DNA from: Bradyrhizobium ottawaense
Lineage (GTDB): Bacteria > Pseudomonadota > Alphaproteobacteria > Rhizobiales > Xanthobacteraceae
Reading direction: 5' to 3'
DNA: 64,000 bases
Assembly: GCF_900099825.1 (NCBI RefSeq)
Contig: NZ_LT629693.1
Location: 7,141,001 to 7,205,000 of the forward strand
Under the pieces are notes generated by a model. It searched no databases. It was not told the DNA's origin and was given only the letters and a program-made list of their open reading frames with translations. Shown one piece after another: positions 63,282-64,000 of the stretch. A program made the translations under genes and the position numbers. Position 1 is the stretch's first letter; every line of letters begins with the position of its first letter.

Positions 63282-64000
63282 CTATCGATCAAGCGAAATC
63301 TGGTAGCGTTCGGCGATCGCCGTTAGCTGGTTCCAGGTCTCTTCCTCAACGTCGATGCCGTTTTTGATGCGCTCGGCCCGCGCGATCTGCTCGGGCTCGC
63401 CCGCCACCAGGACCGGGAGATCAGGGTCGGAAGGTTTGGCCGATTTCACCCAGCCGATCATGGCATCGATTTCGGCCAGCATGCTGTCGCGGGTGGACAG
63501 CCGGCCAGGGTCGATGACAATGCTCAGCATGCCGTTGATAATGCCGCGCTCCGGCGGCGTGTTGGTCGACACGCTTGCCGAGCCCACGATCGCGCCGGCC
63601 AGCAGTTCGCATACCAGCGCCAGGCCGGAGCCCTTGTGATCGCCGAACGGCAACACCACGCCGCGTGGCTCGGTGTACATGACGGATGGATCGGTCGTCG
63701 GCTGTCCGGCATGGTCGAGCAATGCGCCGTCAAGCATCGGCTTGCCGGCATTGTGCGCCACGCGCACCTTTCCCAGCGCAACACGGCTGGTGGCGAAATC
63801 GAGCAGGATCGGCTCGTTGCTGGCTGTTCCGGGAATAGCGATACAGACCGGATTGGTCAGGAAACGCCCCTCACGTCCGCGAAAGGGTGCCACCGGTGGC
63901 GGGCCTGAAGCGACGTTGACGAAGTGCAGCGCCACCATGCCCGCGCGCGCGGCAATCTCGCCATAGGTGCCGACGCGACCGATGTGGTGCGCGTTGCGCA
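63282..64000 (-). CDS. Malate/L-lactate dehydrogenase family oxidoreductase (5' end beyond window)
   Basis: The C-terminal 239 residues of a family oxidoreductase (Ldh2/MdlB type, NAD(P)-dependent dehydrogenase of 2-hydroxy acids). The frame is open to the right edge: HHIGRVGTYGEIAARAG is read before the internal Met at 63938, so the start lies outside. Family blocks are NPVCIAIPGTASNEPILLDF, DHKGSGLALVCELLAGAIVG and the end DPDLPVLVAGEPE. The substrate could be malate, lactate, ureidoglycolate or similar; not decided. Confidence 0.88.
   Translation of the reverse strand, partial: RNAHHIGRVGTYGEIAARAGMVALHFVNVASGPPPVAPFRGREGRFLTNPVCIAIPGTASNEPILLDFATSRVALGKVRVAHNAGKPMLDGALLDHAGQPTTDPSVMYTEPRGVVLPFGDHKGSGLALVCELLAGAIVGSASVSTNTPPERGIINGMLSIVIDPGRLSTRDSMLAEIDAMIGWVKSAKPSDPDLPVLVAGEPEQIARAERIKNGIDVEEETWNQLTAIAERYQISLDR

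Overview
The window looks like a chromosomal stretch of a Bradyrhizobium-type alphaproteobacterium. It is GC-rich, and the gene families (repeated PAS histidine kinases, Tup-type binding protein, FliN, LipB, MgtE, GGDEF/EAL proteins, many small secreted proteins of unknown function) and the short palindromic intergenic repeats fit that group. The assignment is from recognition only; no search was run.

Layout. 1-741: end of an integrated element, with a tyrosine integrase running up to a truncated tRNA-Arg(UCG). 790-9600: small secreted proteins, a large octapeptide-repeat metalloprotease, glutathione-dependent formaldehyde dehydrogenase, a DMT transporter, photolyase and a 1-Cys peroxiredoxin. 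9600-14070: repeat-rich intergenic DNA around a hybrid histidine kinase with three near-identical PAS units. 14070-23750: a phosphatase-family protein, a heavy-metal RND efflux operon and a convergent TupA/TupB pair. 23900-32330: a GGDEF-EAL protein, small secreted proteins, an RlpA-like protein, a second hybrid kinase, a nuclease-like protein and a 59-residue protein that looks like sigma-70 region 1.1 on its own. 32430-43880: PccA, an oxaloacetate decarboxylase-type protein, acylphosphatase, two tiny membrane proteins, a diguanylate cyclase, a third hybrid kinase, LysR/tautomerase, epoxide hydrolase, LipB and FliN.

43975-56392 is the most unusual part. An intact tRNA-Leu(GAG) is followed by two consecutive cassettes. 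Each starts with a related ~230-bp left end, finishes with a related ~80-bp right end, and is bounded by a copy of the tRNA 3' end (44046-44061, 49205-49220, 56377-56392). Cassette A carries an EmrAB-type MFS pump, its TetR regulator with two palindromic operators, and a small secreted protein. Cassette B carries an RND pump with a lipoprotein adaptor, and a COG4337/iota-carbonic-anhydrase-like protein overlapping a SulP anion transporter. Neither encodes a recombinase, so they resemble integrase-less, cis-mobilisable elements stacked at one tRNA site.

56590-64000 returns to chromosomal genes: a membrane protein, two paralogous secreted polysaccharide deacetylases, MgtE, an HTH protein, an aldo/keto reductase, a TonB/TolA-like protein and a partial malate/lactate dehydrogenase-family gene cut by the window edge. 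The whole region is rich in sensing (three hybrid kinases, two cyclic-di-GMP proteins) and export (three pumps).
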